A DNA stretch of 64,000 bases from CAVPOO01 sp963707015 (GTDB lineage Bacteria; Pseudomonadota; Gammaproteobacteria; Thiohalobacterales; Thiohalobacteraceae): assembly GCA_963707015.1 (NCBI GenBank), contig CAVPOO010000014.1, forward strand, positions 1-64,000, given 5' to 3'. The notes under the pieces are model-generated. The model saw only the letters and a list, made by a program, of their open reading frames with translations. It had not been told where the DNA came from and made no database searches. The position numbers and the translations under genes were made by a program. Positions 15,328-24,409 of this stretch are shown piece after piece. Position 1 is the first letter of the stretch. Every line of letters starts with the position of its first letter.

Positions 15328-16491
15328 ATGTTTCATAAAGTAATGACGTTAGCGCTCGCTGTTCTTGGTCTTACCCTCAATGTATCTGCCATCGCCAGCA
15401 ATGCGGGGGCTGTGTACGCAATGACCAACGCGGCTGATGGCAATGAGATCGTGATTTACGGTCGAGCCAGCGATGGAGAATTAACGCTTGCCGGCCAGGT
15501 GGCGACAGGCGGACTCGGAAGTGGAGGTGATGCACCTCTCGAACCAGTCGATGCGTTGGGTGCACAAAGCCCGCTCATTCTCAGTAAAAACCAACGGTTC
15601 CTGTTGGCGGTCAATGCGGGCAGTGATGAGATCTCGGTTTTTCGGGTAAAGAAAGACCGTTTAGTCCTGGTAGACAAGGTTAGCTCGGGTGGGGACTTTC
15701 CGGTGAGTCTCACGCTGAATCGCGACTTGCTCTACGTCCTTAATTCCGGTGGTGACGGCAATATTACCGGGTTCAAGCTGAGCCCGAGCGGGCGCTTGAC
15801 CCCGATCGCAGGTTCAACACGGTCACTTGACGTCGATGGAGCCAGTCCACCGTTTTTCCTGGTATCTCCCGCCCAAGTGGGGTTTAGCCCGTCGGGTGAT
15901 GTTCTTGTCGTCACTATAAAAGGAACCAATGAGATTCGCGTATTTTCCGTTGATGAGGATGGGGTGCCCAGCAGTCAACCGGAGACATCAACCTCAAACG
16001 GCACAACACCATTCAGCTTTGTCTTTAGCAGACGTGGAGATCTAATCGTTGTCGAAGCGTTTGGTACCGGTGTTGTTGGAGACCCAAACGCCGGCGCCGC
16101 TTCATCGTACGATATCGCGCCGGAAGGTGGTCTCGAAGTCATCAGTGGTTCGGTGGGCAATTCTCAGACGGCGACATGTTGGATCGTTGCCAGCCCGGGT
16201 GGGAGGTTCGCATACACCACAAATAACGCCAGCAACACCATCAGCGGCTATCGCATTGGTCGCGATGGCCGGCTCAGCTTGTTGGATCTTAATGGAGTTA
16301 CCGCCATTACGGGTGAAGCACCGGTCGACATAGCCATTACCCCTAATGGCCGGTTCCTTTACAACGTCAACGCATTCACCGGCACGGTAAGCGCGTTCCG
16401 AGTCAACAAGGCTGACGGCAGTCTGACTGCTCTCGGGGAAATTGGTGGGCTACCGATAGATGATGGTGCGGTGGGTATCGCTGCACGCTAG
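15328..16491 (+). CDS. Secreted lactonase-type beta-propeller protein
   Basis: A 387-residue exported protein. A signal peptide (MFHKVMTLALAVLGLTLNVSA) is followed by about seven beta-propeller blades with recurring NEIVIYGRASDGELTLAG, SDEISVFRVKKDRLVLV, GNITGFKLSPSGRLTPI and NTISGYRIGRDGRLSLL units, each ending in 'hydrophobic-strand then dipeptide-G-x-L'. The pattern matches the 6-phosphogluconolactonase/3-carboxymuconate-cyclase-like (YVTN) propeller family. The exported location suggests a binding or surface role rather than gluconolactonase activity. CTTGGAGGAGGCATACA sets the start. A perfect hairpin follows at 16554-16583. Confidence 0.85.
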   Translation: MFHKVMTLALAVLGLTLNVSAIASNAGAVYAMTNAADGNEIVIYGRASDGELTLAGQVATGGLGSGGDAPLEPVDALGAQSPLILSKNQRFLLAVNAGSDEISVFRVKKDRLVLVDKVSSGGDFPVSLTLNRDLLYVLNSGGDGNITGFKLSPSGRLTPIAGSTRSLDVDGASPPFFLVSPAQVGFSPSGDVLVVTIKGTNEIRVFSVDEDGVPSSQPETSTSNGTTPFSFVFSRRGDLIVVEAFGTGVVGDPNAGAASSYDIAPEGGLEVISGSVGNSQTATCWIVASPGGRFAYTTNNASNTISGYRIGRDGRLSLLDLNGVTAITGEAPVDIAITPNGRFLYNVNAFTGTVSAFRVNKADGSLTALGEIGGLPIDDGAVGIAAR

Positions 16492-16553
16492 GCTCATGCT
16501 GAGCCCGACAGACTCCCAGGCGCAAGAACCTGATCTGGCAGTTACCGTGTCAC

Positions 16554-16583
16554 CAACATCGGCTCCTTCGGGAGCCGATGTTG
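16554..16583 (+). terminator. Hairpin downstream of the propeller gene
   Basis: A 13-bp perfect stem CAACATCGGCTCC / GGAGCCGATGTTG closed by a TTCG tetraloop. The following TCTCACG is not T-rich, so it may act as a mRNA 3' stabiliser as well as, or instead of, an intrinsic terminator. Confidence 0.7.
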
Positions 16584-16804
16584 TCTCACGTTGAAGGTCC
16601 GGTTGTGTCAGCCGCCATTCAGTGATCGTAAGTGATCGGCGCTTACAACAGTCTGCACCGAACGCCCGCCCGGGTACATGCAACGAGTTCAAGTACGCAC
16701 GTAGGATACGGATGAGCTGCTCCAGGTCCTTTTCGCAACGTTGAGAGTTGTCAATACCTTGGCCAACGTGGTCTCGCATGTGGCTTTCTGCAAAAAGGGG
16801 TCTG

Positions 16805-16859
16805 CAAAAAGGGGTCGGTGACAGATCGCAATCATTATCATTTGTCACCGACCCCTTTT
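16805..16859 (+). repeat. R1 palindromic element, copy 7
   Basis: Full copy (core CGCAATCATTATC) preceded by a duplicated left end, AAAAAGGGGTCTGCAAAAAGG. It ends 9 bp beyond the stop of the Gly-rich gene and forms its terminator on the minus strand. Confidence 0.92.
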
Positions 16860-16867
16860 GACCTCGA

Positions 16868-17454
16868 TCAGCGTTTCCCCGCGCCTTCCAGGACTCTGAT
16901 CCGCTCTCTGAGCTCGTCGATCTCGGACTGACTCGCGGCGCCAGGGGACGGTGAGCCGTAGACCTGTGGAGCGCCGTAGGCGCTCGGAGTTCCGTACTGG
17001 CCGGGACCGCCGTAGCCACCCGGCCCGCCGCCACCGTAGCCGCCCGGCCCGCCACCGTAGCCGCCCGGCCCGCCACCGTAGCCGCCCGGCCCCGCCACCG
17101 TAGCCGCCACCGGCCCGGCCCGCCACCGTAGCCACCCGGCCCGCCGCCACCGTAGCCACCCGGCCCGCCACCGTAGCCACCCGGCCCGCCACCGTAGCCA
17201 CCCGGCCCGCCACCGTAGCCACCCGGCCCGCCACCGTAGCCGCCCGGGCCGCCGTACCCGTAGCCGGGACCGCCACCATAGTCGCCCGGACCGCCGTCCT
17301 GGTAGTCGCGGTCTTTGTTGCTGCTGCCTCCCATCCATTTGGAAGGGTTCATCATATTGCCCATGTCGAAGGCGGACCCGATCCCTGCACCGCACAGCAT
17401 GGTGCTTCCCAGAATCAGGGCCAGCGTTCGCCGCAAGTTGATTCGATTATTCAT
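16868..17454 (-). pseudogene. Gly/Tyr/Pro-rich exported protein, frameshifted in its repeats
   Basis: A signal peptide (MNNRINLRRTLALILGSTMLCGAGIGSA) is followed by FDMGNMMNPSKWMGG and then tandem GGPGGYGG units from 21-bp DNA repeats (17040-17260). The expected end, GQYGTPSAYGAPQVYG...SEIDELRERIRVLEGAGKR (short coiled coil), is in a different frame. The repeat spacing changes from 21 to 22 and 28 nt at about 17085-17125, which accounts for the shift. Either slippage in the repeats has inactivated the gene or the assembly is wrong there. The Gly-Tyr composition recalls sulfur-globule envelope proteins of purple sulfur bacteria, but that is only an analogy. Confidence 0.65.
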
Positions 17455-17870
17455 GTTTTTTCCTCGTCAGTGTTATATGTTCCCGGTCAGGCAGGACTAC
17501 CGCCGCGCGAACGGGGCGGCTTCAAAGCAAACCTTTTATTCCAGGCCAATCGGGATCAGGCCGGTTTCCCCTTTCCCAGGAAAGTCCTGGTCTCCTGCCT
17601 GGCTTTCTTCGCATTTCTCTTTTCTTTCAACGTCATGGTGGCTTGCTTTCTGGTTTCCCTGCGGCTTTGGCGTTCCTGGGTCATGGCATTTCTCGTCAGC
17701 AATAGTCCTGAGGTATGTGGCGGGTCAGGTACCCGCCGGGCGTCGATCCTGGAACGCTACTTAGAGTATAGATGCTCGACGGTTCCGTGCCAGATTAACA
17801 TTTCGGTATTCCACCCGACGCGCCGCTGAGCTGCGGCAGCTTTCGCCGCATGTCTCTATCAACTGCGCAG
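17455..17870. other. Intergenic, nothing recognised
   Basis: About 415 bp upstream of the Gly-rich gene and downstream of the small membrane protein. It is C/T-rich in places (17560-17660). Plus-strand open frames here have no ribosome-binding site or recognisable product. Confidence 0.45.
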
Positions 17871-18146
17871 TCAGGCTGCCGCACTCGGAAACTTCCGCGA
17901 CAGGAAATTGTAAAGCCAGCCGAATACGGCACCCGCAATGGCCCCGTCTACTAACCCGTAAAGCGTTACGATAATGATTGGCCCCACGCCAGGGCCAGGA
18001 TCGTAGCCCGAGTAGATGGAGGCCGCCAGTTCGAGGAACGCACCGCCGTAACTCGGCCAAATCGCGTTAGCGGAGGCAACGATAAGCATGGCTGCGCCCC
18101 AGAATAATCCGGCTGTAACCGATAGAGCAATGACGTTAATTCGCAT
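17871..18146 (-). CDS. Small holin-like membrane protein, paralog 1
   Basis: A 91-residue integral membrane protein: MRINVIALSVTAGLFWGAAM begins the first helix and LYGLVDGAIAGAVFGWLYNF is the C-terminal helix, separated by a short periplasmic or cytoplasmic stretch with YSGYDPGPG. Databases often label this architecture 'bacteriophage holin', although no phage genes are nearby and lytic function is not indicated. The ribosome-binding region GCGGAGGCTTT is strong. A near-identical copy is at 58592-58867, differing at four residues, with about 25 bp of upstream sequence also conserved. Confidence 0.8.
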   Translation of the reverse strand: MRINVIALSVTAGLFWGAAMLIVASANAIWPSYGGAFLELAASIYSGYDPGPGVGPIIIVTLYGLVDGAIAGAVFGWLYNFLSRKFPSAAA

Positions 18147-18194
18147 AAAGCCTCCGCTACGAAAGGTGACCGGTTACAAAGTACCCGGGTTGAA

Positions 18195-18374
18195 TGGCGC
18201 TTACTTAGGGGGCTCCACAATCAATGTAGGGTGGGTCAGGTACGCCGTTTGTGCCGTAACCCACCGGATGTGCCGGCAGGCACCCATCAAATATTGATCG
18301 TGTTGCTTCGCAACGCCTGGTGGGTTACGCAAAAAGCGCTAACCCACCCTACATTTCGACTTAAGTAAGTGCCA
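18195..18374 (-). repeat. R2 element, copy b (inverted)
   Basis: Starts TGGCGCTTACTTAGG and ends TTCGACTTAAGTAAGTGCCA, with inner arms GTAGGGTGGGTCAGG and CTAACCCACCCTACA. It is in the promoter-side gap upstream of the small membrane protein and downstream of the GDSL gene. Confidence 0.88.
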
Positions 18375-18412
18375 TTCCCCTCCGTCCCCCTTCTGCTCTT
18401 TTCACCTATCGC

Positions 18413-19561
18413 TCATTGCCATGTGAAATCGCGTCGGACCTTTTTGTGCTTCTTAGCGACCTTGGCGGCGGGCAGAAGGCCGCCTGCCTCACGAGCAACG
18501 ACGCGGTGCATGGCCGCCGTGGGATGAATTCCGTCCCAGAAGACGTATTCCCATGGCTGTCGGCAAATCGCGCCAAAGAACACGCCGGGCGTGATGCAGG
18601 CATCCGTTCCATTAGACAAATGGAACGCATCCGGAGCGGTCGCCGCCTCAGTCAGCAATGTAAAGACATCGAAGAGCACGAGGTCGATGCCAGGAAGGGA
18701 GGATTCCAGTGCGAGCAGTCCCTGTATGCTCACCATGGTCAGGGCACAGATTCCGAAATCACCGGTACCGGGCAATGGGGTATCGCCATTGACCAGCAAC
18801 AGGTTGAAGAGCGCTGACAGCTCGGTCGCGAGCATGGTGACCCCCGGAGATACCGGCTCCAGGCTGGTAATCGCTGGTGTGACACCGAGATTGGGCGAAT
18901 TCGTCACGAGAAGCGTCTTCGCGCCCGCGTCATGCAGGAAGGCGATATTCTGTTCGATGCTCGCCACCGCCTGGCAAAGGATCTGCGTAGAGGCGACTTG
19001 CGCTTCTCCTTCAGTACCTCCCGACACTAAGACATTTGCGAATTCAGCGATGGCGTCACGCACATCGTTGCCGCCGAACTCCATGACCACCAGGTCCCTG
19101 CGTGTCAGCGCGCCGCCAGTGAAGCTGAGAAACTGTCCAACCTGTTGCGGCAGGTTGACTCTGTCAGGAAATTCGCGCGCCCTCGCGCCTCCAACGGCAT
19201 AGTTCCTGCCCACGTCGGAGAAGCGAAACACCGCCTTTGCACTGTCGGCTGAACCCAGACTCGTCGCCAAATGCTCGACCCAGGTGCGGCCATTGGTAAA
19301 CCGGTACGTAAAGTAAGGCCCGTCCGGGACCAGGTTGTCGAAGGGGCGCAAGGTAATGCCCGCACCAAGGGCGGCCGCGTTCCCGCTATCGGACAGGCTG
19401 TCTCCGAATATCGTTAGCCTGACACTTTTGCCATCATCAGGGTGATAGGCAAAACTGGCCGGGGCGGTTCCGACAAGGAACACAAAACAAAAAACAGTGC
19501 AGATGGCCGTGAATGGATTTTGACTGCGGGGTAAGGTTGTCAGGGCATACTGTCTCTTCAT
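18413..19561 (-). CDS. Secreted SGNH/GDSL-family esterase
   Basis: A 382-residue exported lipase or esterase. The signal peptide ends near ASFA. Block I is LTIFGDSLSDSGNAAALG with the nucleophile Ser, block III is VVMEFGGNDVRD (oxyanion Asn), and block V is YVFWDGIHPTAAMHRVVA with the Asp-x-x-His dyad. The set is complete, so it should be active. It resembles the passenger domain of GDSL autotransporters (EstA-like) but lacks a beta-barrel, so it is secreted or periplasmic. The C-terminal tail is basic (KVAKKHKKVRRDF). GAGGGGGACCCGCAA precedes the ATG at 19561. Substrate not predictable. Confidence 0.9.
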   Translation of the reverse strand: MKRQYALTTLPRSQNPFTAICTVFCFVFLVGTAPASFAYHPDDGKSVRLTIFGDSLSDSGNAAALGAGITLRPFDNLVPDGPYFTYRFTNGRTWVEHLATSLGSADSAKAVFRFSDVGRNYAVGGARAREFPDRVNLPQQVGQFLSFTGGALTRRDLVVMEFGGNDVRDAIAEFANVLVSGGTEGEAQVASTQILCQAVASIEQNIAFLHDAGAKTLLVTNSPNLGVTPAITSLEPVSPGVTMLATELSALFNLLLVNGDTPLPGTGDFGICALTMVSIQGLLALESSLPGIDLVLFDVFTLLTEAATAPDAFHLSNGTDACITPGVFFGAICRQPWEYVFWDGIHPTAAMHRVVAREAGGLLPAAKVAKKHKKVRRDFTWQ

Positions 19562-19980
19562 TTGCGGGTCCCCCTCGGTCGCGATATGTTGTTTCCTGGT
19601 ACGTTGCGAAATGAGTTTAAGTTCCGTACAGCCGCTTGTTCTCAAGTTTCACGGTTATAGAACAACCGTTTGCCTCGCCACGAGACGCACTGCGAGTAAC
19701 AGGTTATATGCCTTTAATCAGCTTCCAGCTGGCAAGGAATAACCGTCAACTTTGACTGTCAAACCTGTAAAGCTGATTGGTCGCCGTGCTGTAAGGCACT
19801 CGCCGACCGGGATTACTGTGCGAGCAAATCGAGAGTGGTAAAAGATCGAAATCTTAGTGCATTCAGGCGGGGACGCAATAAGTATCTGTACTTACCTGAA
19901 GGTCCGGCCAATGTACTAAACCAGGGCTTTCCCGCAAACACAGCAGCCCCCGCCGGCGCTTTGTTCCCTGTACTAACGAC
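19562..19980. other. Intergenic, nothing recognised
   Basis: About 420 bp holding the promoter region of the GDSL gene. No repeat of the R families and no gene-like frame was found. Confidence 0.45.
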
Positions 19981-20760
19981 CTAATCAGCGCCTGCCTGGT
20001 TATTCCTGAAAACAATGTCACCATACCAGGCGACGGCAGATTCCCGTGTGTTGTCCGTATCCGTCATGATGGCCACACCGGATATCATTGGGGGTTCCTC
20101 ATTAAAGGCCTTTTTGTAATCCTCATAGACATTGCGTCTCTCCGTTACCCACTGCTGTAACTTCTCATCGCCCGCCTCAACGACAAACATCATCACCCGG
20201 TCGGTGTAGGGATTTGCAGTCATGGAGCCAGCCCGGCTGTTACTCCCCCAGATATAGGCGATAGCCCTGTACGGAACATCCTGCCCCTGGATGAGCCGGG
20301 CGGCCTCGTATTTCAGTCGCTCCAGGTAACCGGCCTTGTCAGGGTCGAACGCGAAGGTAATATAAATTCTGGCGGGATAGTCGTCCCCGTCCTTGCTGGT
20401 GACATCGCCCTTCTGCAGGACATTATTCACTTTCCATCGCCACTGGATGACAGGGTATTCCGTTGGGGCAATTGATATCGCCCGGGCCAGTCCGGAAGCA
20501 GACTGATCACTGACCGCTTTGACGACAACTGTGTCACCGTCTTCCACCAGGGAGTAATCGGTATGCCGCTTGATCCGGCTGAAATTCAGCGGCTGCCAGC
20601 CAGTCGGCAGGTCTTCACTGGTCCTGGCTGATGAGAACATGCCCGCTTCGAGAGACCCGGGTGACTGCCCATGCATCAACCCGGGTCCGCTCAACAGGCA
20701 AATAAACAGTAGCGCCGGGCTACTGCGGCTAATCCGGGTACTCGGCAAACTCCACCTCAT
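19981..20760 (-). CDS. DUF3047 family exported protein
   Basis: A 259-residue protein with a hydrophobic leader (SSPALLFICLLSGPGLMHG). The DUF3047 domain follows: LPTGWQPLNFSRIKRHTDYSL, VIQWRWKVNNVLQKGD, and DDYPARIYITFAFDPDKAGY. YRAIAYIWGSNSRAG precedes DRVMMFVVEAGDEKLQQWV, with a terminal GVAIMTDTDNT...AWYGDIVF. The fold is a beta-sandwich reminiscent of carbohydrate-binding modules; function is unknown. Start choice at 20760 is based on signal-peptide placement and a weak GGAG. R1 copy 8 lies about 190 bp upstream. Confidence 0.85.
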   Translation of the reverse strand: MRWSLPSTRISRSSPALLFICLLSGPGLMHGQSPGSLEAGMFSSARTSEDLPTGWQPLNFSRIKRHTDYSLVEDGDTVVVKAVSDQSASGLARAISIAPTEYPVIQWRWKVNNVLQKGDVTSKDGDDYPARIYITFAFDPDKAGYLERLKYEAARLIQGQDVPYRAIAYIWGSNSRAGSMTANPYTDRVMMFVVEAGDEKLQQWVTERRNVYEDYKKAFNEEPPMISGVAIMTDTDNTRESAVAWYGDIVFRNNQAGAD

Positions 20761-20950
20761 CAGAATGCTCCGGTTGCAGGGACTTGTGGCCATACTCGCG
20801 ATAGACTCCGCCGACACGTCAGTATGCACGGATCGTCAAACACCGGATGGTTTTCATCCTCGCCATCATGAACGGAAGCCGTGACGCGGGCGGCCGCAGA
20901 TTTCGAGTATACTTGCCGTGGCTGCCGCACGACTATCGTCGATTAAAGGA

Positions 20951-21006
20951 TTAAAGGGGTCGGTGACAAATCGCAATCATTATCATTTGTCACCGACCCC
21001 TTTAAA
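20951..21006 (+). repeat. R1 palindromic element, copy 8
   Basis: Full copy (core CGCAATCATTATC) extended to TTAAAGGGG...CCCCTTTAA, preceded by a partial left end GGATTAAAGG. Intergenic, upstream of the DUF3047 gene. Confidence 0.92.
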
Positions 21007-21297
21007 CCCGACACCTTTAAGACTTTAAGTCGCAGGGCAAATGTTCGATCAAAAGAGGAAATGTATCGGAATGCGCCGGTTGAAGCATCCAGAACACTGA
21101 GCAGGTAGTTAGCGCTTCGCTCGCGTGTAAACAGCGTCACCAGGGACGTTGCGCTGAAAAGGTCACGACAACGCGGTATCCGTTGTACCCGGATGCAACG
21201 CCGCTACTGCACATCCGGCAAGGTTCGACGGCACTCAACGGCCAGCGCCTATCACGCACATGATTGAGCGCCGCTTTTGACGCGCAGTAAGTGAACC

Positions 21298-22014
21298 ATG
21301 TCACCGACCCGGTTATCTTCTATGATGCCGACCTTCGCAGAGACGGTTCAAAAATGGCCGCCGTATGCGGAATCGGGCATGAAGATGTTTGGCCAGAACA
21401 CTGATGGCAAACGTATTGATGTTCATGCTCTCCAGAAACGACGGATCGTCTGCCGAACGTCTTTCGGGGCCGTGAAGCTGGAGAACGGCAAAGTCGTAGA
21501 CAGGTACCAGTGTCTAATGAATCCGGGAAGACGGATAAATGGATTCATAGAAGACTATACCGGTATCACCAATGCCATGTTGAAGAAGGCACCCCCCTGT
21601 GAAGAGGTGATGGACGAATTTGCAGACTTTATCGGTGATGTTAATTTAGTCGCGCACAATGCTTCGTTCGATCGACGCTTCCTCGATGCTGAGTGTTGCC
21701 GTATCAGCAGGCAATATAAAGGGGACTTTGCCTGTTCCATGCTGGCCGCGCGGCGCGTGTATCCTGATGCGCCAAATCACAAGCTGGGCACACTCGTAGC
21801 GTTCAATCAGCTTCCCACCGATGGCACGTTCCACCGCGCGCTTGCAGATGCGGAAATGACAGCGCACCTCTGGTTGGGCATGCTGAACGATATCAGGAGT
21901 GTGCATCGTATAGAGAGTATCTCTTTCTCTCTTATGCAAGAGCTTTCGCGGGTTTCAAAGGCTTCGGCGCCTGGTTTCTTAAAACGCTGCATGAGCGCGT
22001 TCGGACCAACGTAA
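21298..22014 (+). pseudogene. DnaQ-like 3'-5' exonuclease with damaged first motif
   Basis: Residues ~55-200 are a clear DNA polymerase III epsilon-type exonuclease: GAVKLENGKVVDRYQCLMNP, then INGFIEDYTGITNAML. ExoII motif is VNLVAHNASFDRRFLDAE and ExoIII-epsilon is FHRALADAEMTAHLWL. The ExoI motif (Asp-x-Glu with T-T-G), expected just before GAVKLENG, is replaced by RIDVHALQKRRIVCRTSF, so one catalytic acidic residue and the ETTG stretch are missing. The N-terminus also starts in a partial R1 end (ATGTCACCGACCC). The protein is probably inactive, or this region contains small indels. Function of the intact family: proofreading or repair exonuclease. Confidence 0.6.
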
Positions 22015-22234
22015 GCTGTTGCACGCGGCCCGTGCATGGGCAGAGTTAGGCCTTAACAGAACGCGCCATTGACCCAATTCGTGAGGACGGCCGGTTTCAC
22101 CGGGATACCGGATGTTCAGGATCGAAGGTCTCAGCTCGGCCAGAGAACGATCAGGTCCTGGCTTACGGTTCTGCGTAGTTCTGCCTCCGACCGAGCCTTG
22201 CCGGGGGGTCCGGTTCGAACACATGCCCGCCACA

Positions 22235-22273
22235 GGTTTGACACCCCGCACGTATCGGACAGCGCGTCAAACC
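22235..22273. promoter_or_regulatory. Inverted repeat upstream of the prkA promoter
   Basis: GGTTTGAC (22235-22242) and GTCAAACC (22266-22273) are exact inverse complements separated by 23 bp. The centre lies about 85 bp upstream of the sigma-54 -24 element, a normal distance for an activator site. It does not match the NtrC consensus. Confidence 0.35.
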
Positions 22274-22331
22274 CGCACGCCTGCCGATTTTTTCCTTAGC
22301 TAACAAGGGATATTAAGTCACGGCCTTAATC

Positions 22332-22347
22332 TGGCATAGCGTTTGCA
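22332..22347 (+). promoter_or_regulatory. Sigma-54 (-24/-12) promoter of prkA-yeaH-ycgB
   Basis: TGGCATAGCGTTTGCA has TGGCA and TTGCA at exactly the spacing of the consensus TGGCACG-N4-TTGCW. It lies about 130 bp upstream of the prkA start. The E. coli yeaG-yeaH operon is known to respond to nitrogen limitation via sigma-54/NtrC, so the site fits the genes it precedes. Confidence 0.65.
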
Positions 22348-22475
22348 CATGGTTCCATCCTGAAGATGGCGTCCAGATGTAAGTCTTGCCAAGCAAGAAC
22401 AACAAGAGGGACGCAGGACAACACGTCGTGGATGGCCGAAGTTTATTGACGGATCTCTACAGGAGCGGCCGAGCC

Positions 22476-24398
22476 ATGACCATATTCAATCAATACCTGA
22501 ACCGTTACGCTGAATCGAGGGAGGAGGAGTACACACTCCAGGAATACCTCGATATCTGCAAGAACGACACCTCCGCCTACGCCACAGCCGCCGAACGCAT
22601 GCTGATGGCCGTCGGCGAACCGGAACTGGTGGATACGCGCCAGGATCCGCGACTCAGCCGGCTGTTTTCCAACAAGGTCATCAAGATCTACCCCGCCTTC
22701 AGGGAATTCTACGGGATGGAAGAGACCATCGAGAAGATCGTCTCCTACTTCCGGCATGCCGCGCAGGGTCTGGAAGAAAAGAAACAGATACTGTATCTGC
22801 TCGGCCCGGTCGGTGGCGGCAAGTCCTCGCTGGCTGAGAAGCTCAAGTCCCTGATGGAGCAGGGCGCGTTCTACGCTATCAAGGGCTCGCCCATCAACGA
22901 GTCGCCCCTGGGACTGTTTTCGCCGAGCGAGGACGCGCCGATTCTGGAAGACGACTACGGTATTCCAAGTCGCTACCTGAGCGGCATCATGTCGCCCTGG
23001 GCGATCAAGCGCCTGCACGAGTTCAACGGGGATATTTCCAAGTTCAAGGTCGTGAAGCTCCGTCCGTCGGTGCTGCAGCAGATCGGCATTGCGAAAACCG
23101 AACCGGGTGACGAGAACAACCAGGATATTTCCTCACTGGTCGGCAAGGTGGACATCCGCAAGCTGGAGCAATACTCGCAGGACGATGCGGACGCCTACGC
23201 CTACTCAGGCGGCCTGTGCCTGGCCAACCAGGGGCTGCTGGAATTCGTGGAAATGTTCAAGGCCCCGATCAAAGTGCTGCATCCTTTGCTGACCGCAACC
23301 CAGGAAAGCAACTACATGGGCACCGAAGGCCTGTCGGCTATTCCCTTCGAAGGCATCATCCTGGCGCACTCGAACGAATCGGAATGGCAGGCGTTCAAAA
23401 ACAACCGCAATAACGAGGCCTTCCTGGACCGCATTTACATCGTCAAGGTCCCGTATTGCCTGCGCGTCTCCGAAGAAGTAAAGATCTACCAGAAACTGAT
23501 GCGTAACAGCTCACTGTCGGCGGCACCCTGCGCGCCGGATACCCTGAAGATGATGGCGCAGTTCGCGGTGCTGTCGCGCCTCAAGGAACCGGAAAACTCC
23601 AGTATCTTTTCCAAGATGCGCATCTACGACGGTGAGAACCTCAAGGACGTCGATCCCAAGGCCAAGTCCTACCCGGAGTACCGCGACTACGCCGGTGTCG
23701 ATGAGGGCATGACCGGACTGTCGACGCGTTTTGCGTTCAAGATCCTTTCCCAGGTCTTCAACCATGATCACTCGGAGGTGGCCGCCAACCCGGTGCACCT
23801 GTTATATGTACTGGAACAGCAGATCGAGCAGGAGCAGTTCACGCCCGAGCTGGAGGAACGCTACATCTCCTACCTGAAAGGCTACCTGGCATCAGAGTAT
23901 GCCGCATTCATCGGCAAGGAGATCCAGACGGCGTATCTGGAGTCGTACTCGGAATACGGTCAGAACATCTTCGACCGCTATGTGACCTATGCCGATTACT
24001 GGATCCAGGAGGAAGAATACCGCGATCCGGATACCGGTGAGAGCTTCGACCGATCGGCGCTGAACGAGGAACTGGAAAAGATCGAGAAGCCCGCCGGCAT
24101 CAGCAATCCGAAGGATTTCCGCAACGAAATCGTCAACTTCGTGCTGCGCGCCCGCGCCAGCAACAAGGGCCAGAACCCGGCCTGGACGAGCTACGAGAAA
24201 CTGCGTGGCGTGATCGAAAAGAAAATGTTCTCCAACACAGAGGACCTGCTGCCGGTGATTTCATTCAACGCCAAGGCTTCGGCGGAAGACCAGAAGAAAC
24301 ACGAAGACTTCGTAGATCGCATGGTGGAAAAAGGCTATACGGAAAAACAGGTTCGCCTGTTATCAGAGTGGTATCTGCGCGTACGTAAGGCGTCCTGA
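22476..24398 (+). CDS. prkA: PrkA/YeaG family serine protein kinase (AAA domain)
   Basis: A 640-residue cytoplasmic protein, the same length as E. coli YeaG. It starts MTIFNQYLNRYAESREEEYT, like family members, with AGGAG ten bases upstream; a longer frame from 22386 is less likely. Residues ~20-380 are the PrkA AAA domain with Walker A GPVGGGKSS (about 110-118), flanked by the family signatures YGMEETIEKIVSYFRHAAQG and FVEMFKAPIKVLHPLLTATQE. The C-terminal part is the PrkA kinase-like region with GVDEGMTGLSTRFAFKILS. These proteins act in stress and nitrogen-starvation survival together with YeaH and SpoVR. First gene of a tight three-gene operon. Confidence 0.97.
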   Translation: MTIFNQYLNRYAESREEEYTLQEYLDICKNDTSAYATAAERMLMAVGEPELVDTRQDPRLSRLFSNKVIKIYPAFREFYGMEETIEKIVSYFRHAAQGLEEKKQILYLLGPVGGGKSSLAEKLKSLMEQGAFYAIKGSPINESPLGLFSPSEDAPILEDDYGIPSRYLSGIMSPWAIKRLHEFNGDISKFKVVKLRPSVLQQIGIAKTEPGDENNQDISSLVGKVDIRKLEQYSQDDADAYAYSGGLCLANQGLLEFVEMFKAPIKVLHPLLTATQESNYMGTEGLSAIPFEGIILAHSNESEWQAFKNNRNNEAFLDRIYIVKVPYCLRVSEEVKIYQKLMRNSSLSAAPCAPDTLKMMAQFAVLSRLKEPENSSIFSKMRIYDGENLKDVDPKAKSYPEYRDYAGVDEGMTGLSTRFAFKILSQVFNHDHSEVAANPVHLLYVLEQQIEQEQFTPELEERYISYLKGYLASEYAAFIGKEIQTAYLESYSEYGQNIFDRYVTYADYWIQEEEYRDPDTGESFDRSALNEELEKIEKPAGISNPKDFRNEIVNFVLRARASNKGQNPAWTSYEKLRGVIEKKMFSNTEDLLPVISFNAKASAEDQKKHEDFVDRMVEKGYTEKQVRLLSEWYLRVRKAS

Positions 24399-24409
24399 GA
24401 GGTGGCGCC

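Noticed and set aside
17040..17260. Regular 21-bp repeats suggestive of a CRISPR-like array
   Set aside because: Units are contiguous without spacers and encode GGPGGYGG repeats of an exported protein.
17871..18146. Prophage region because of holin-like proteins
   Set aside because: No endolysin, capsid, terminase or integrase genes nearby at either copy.
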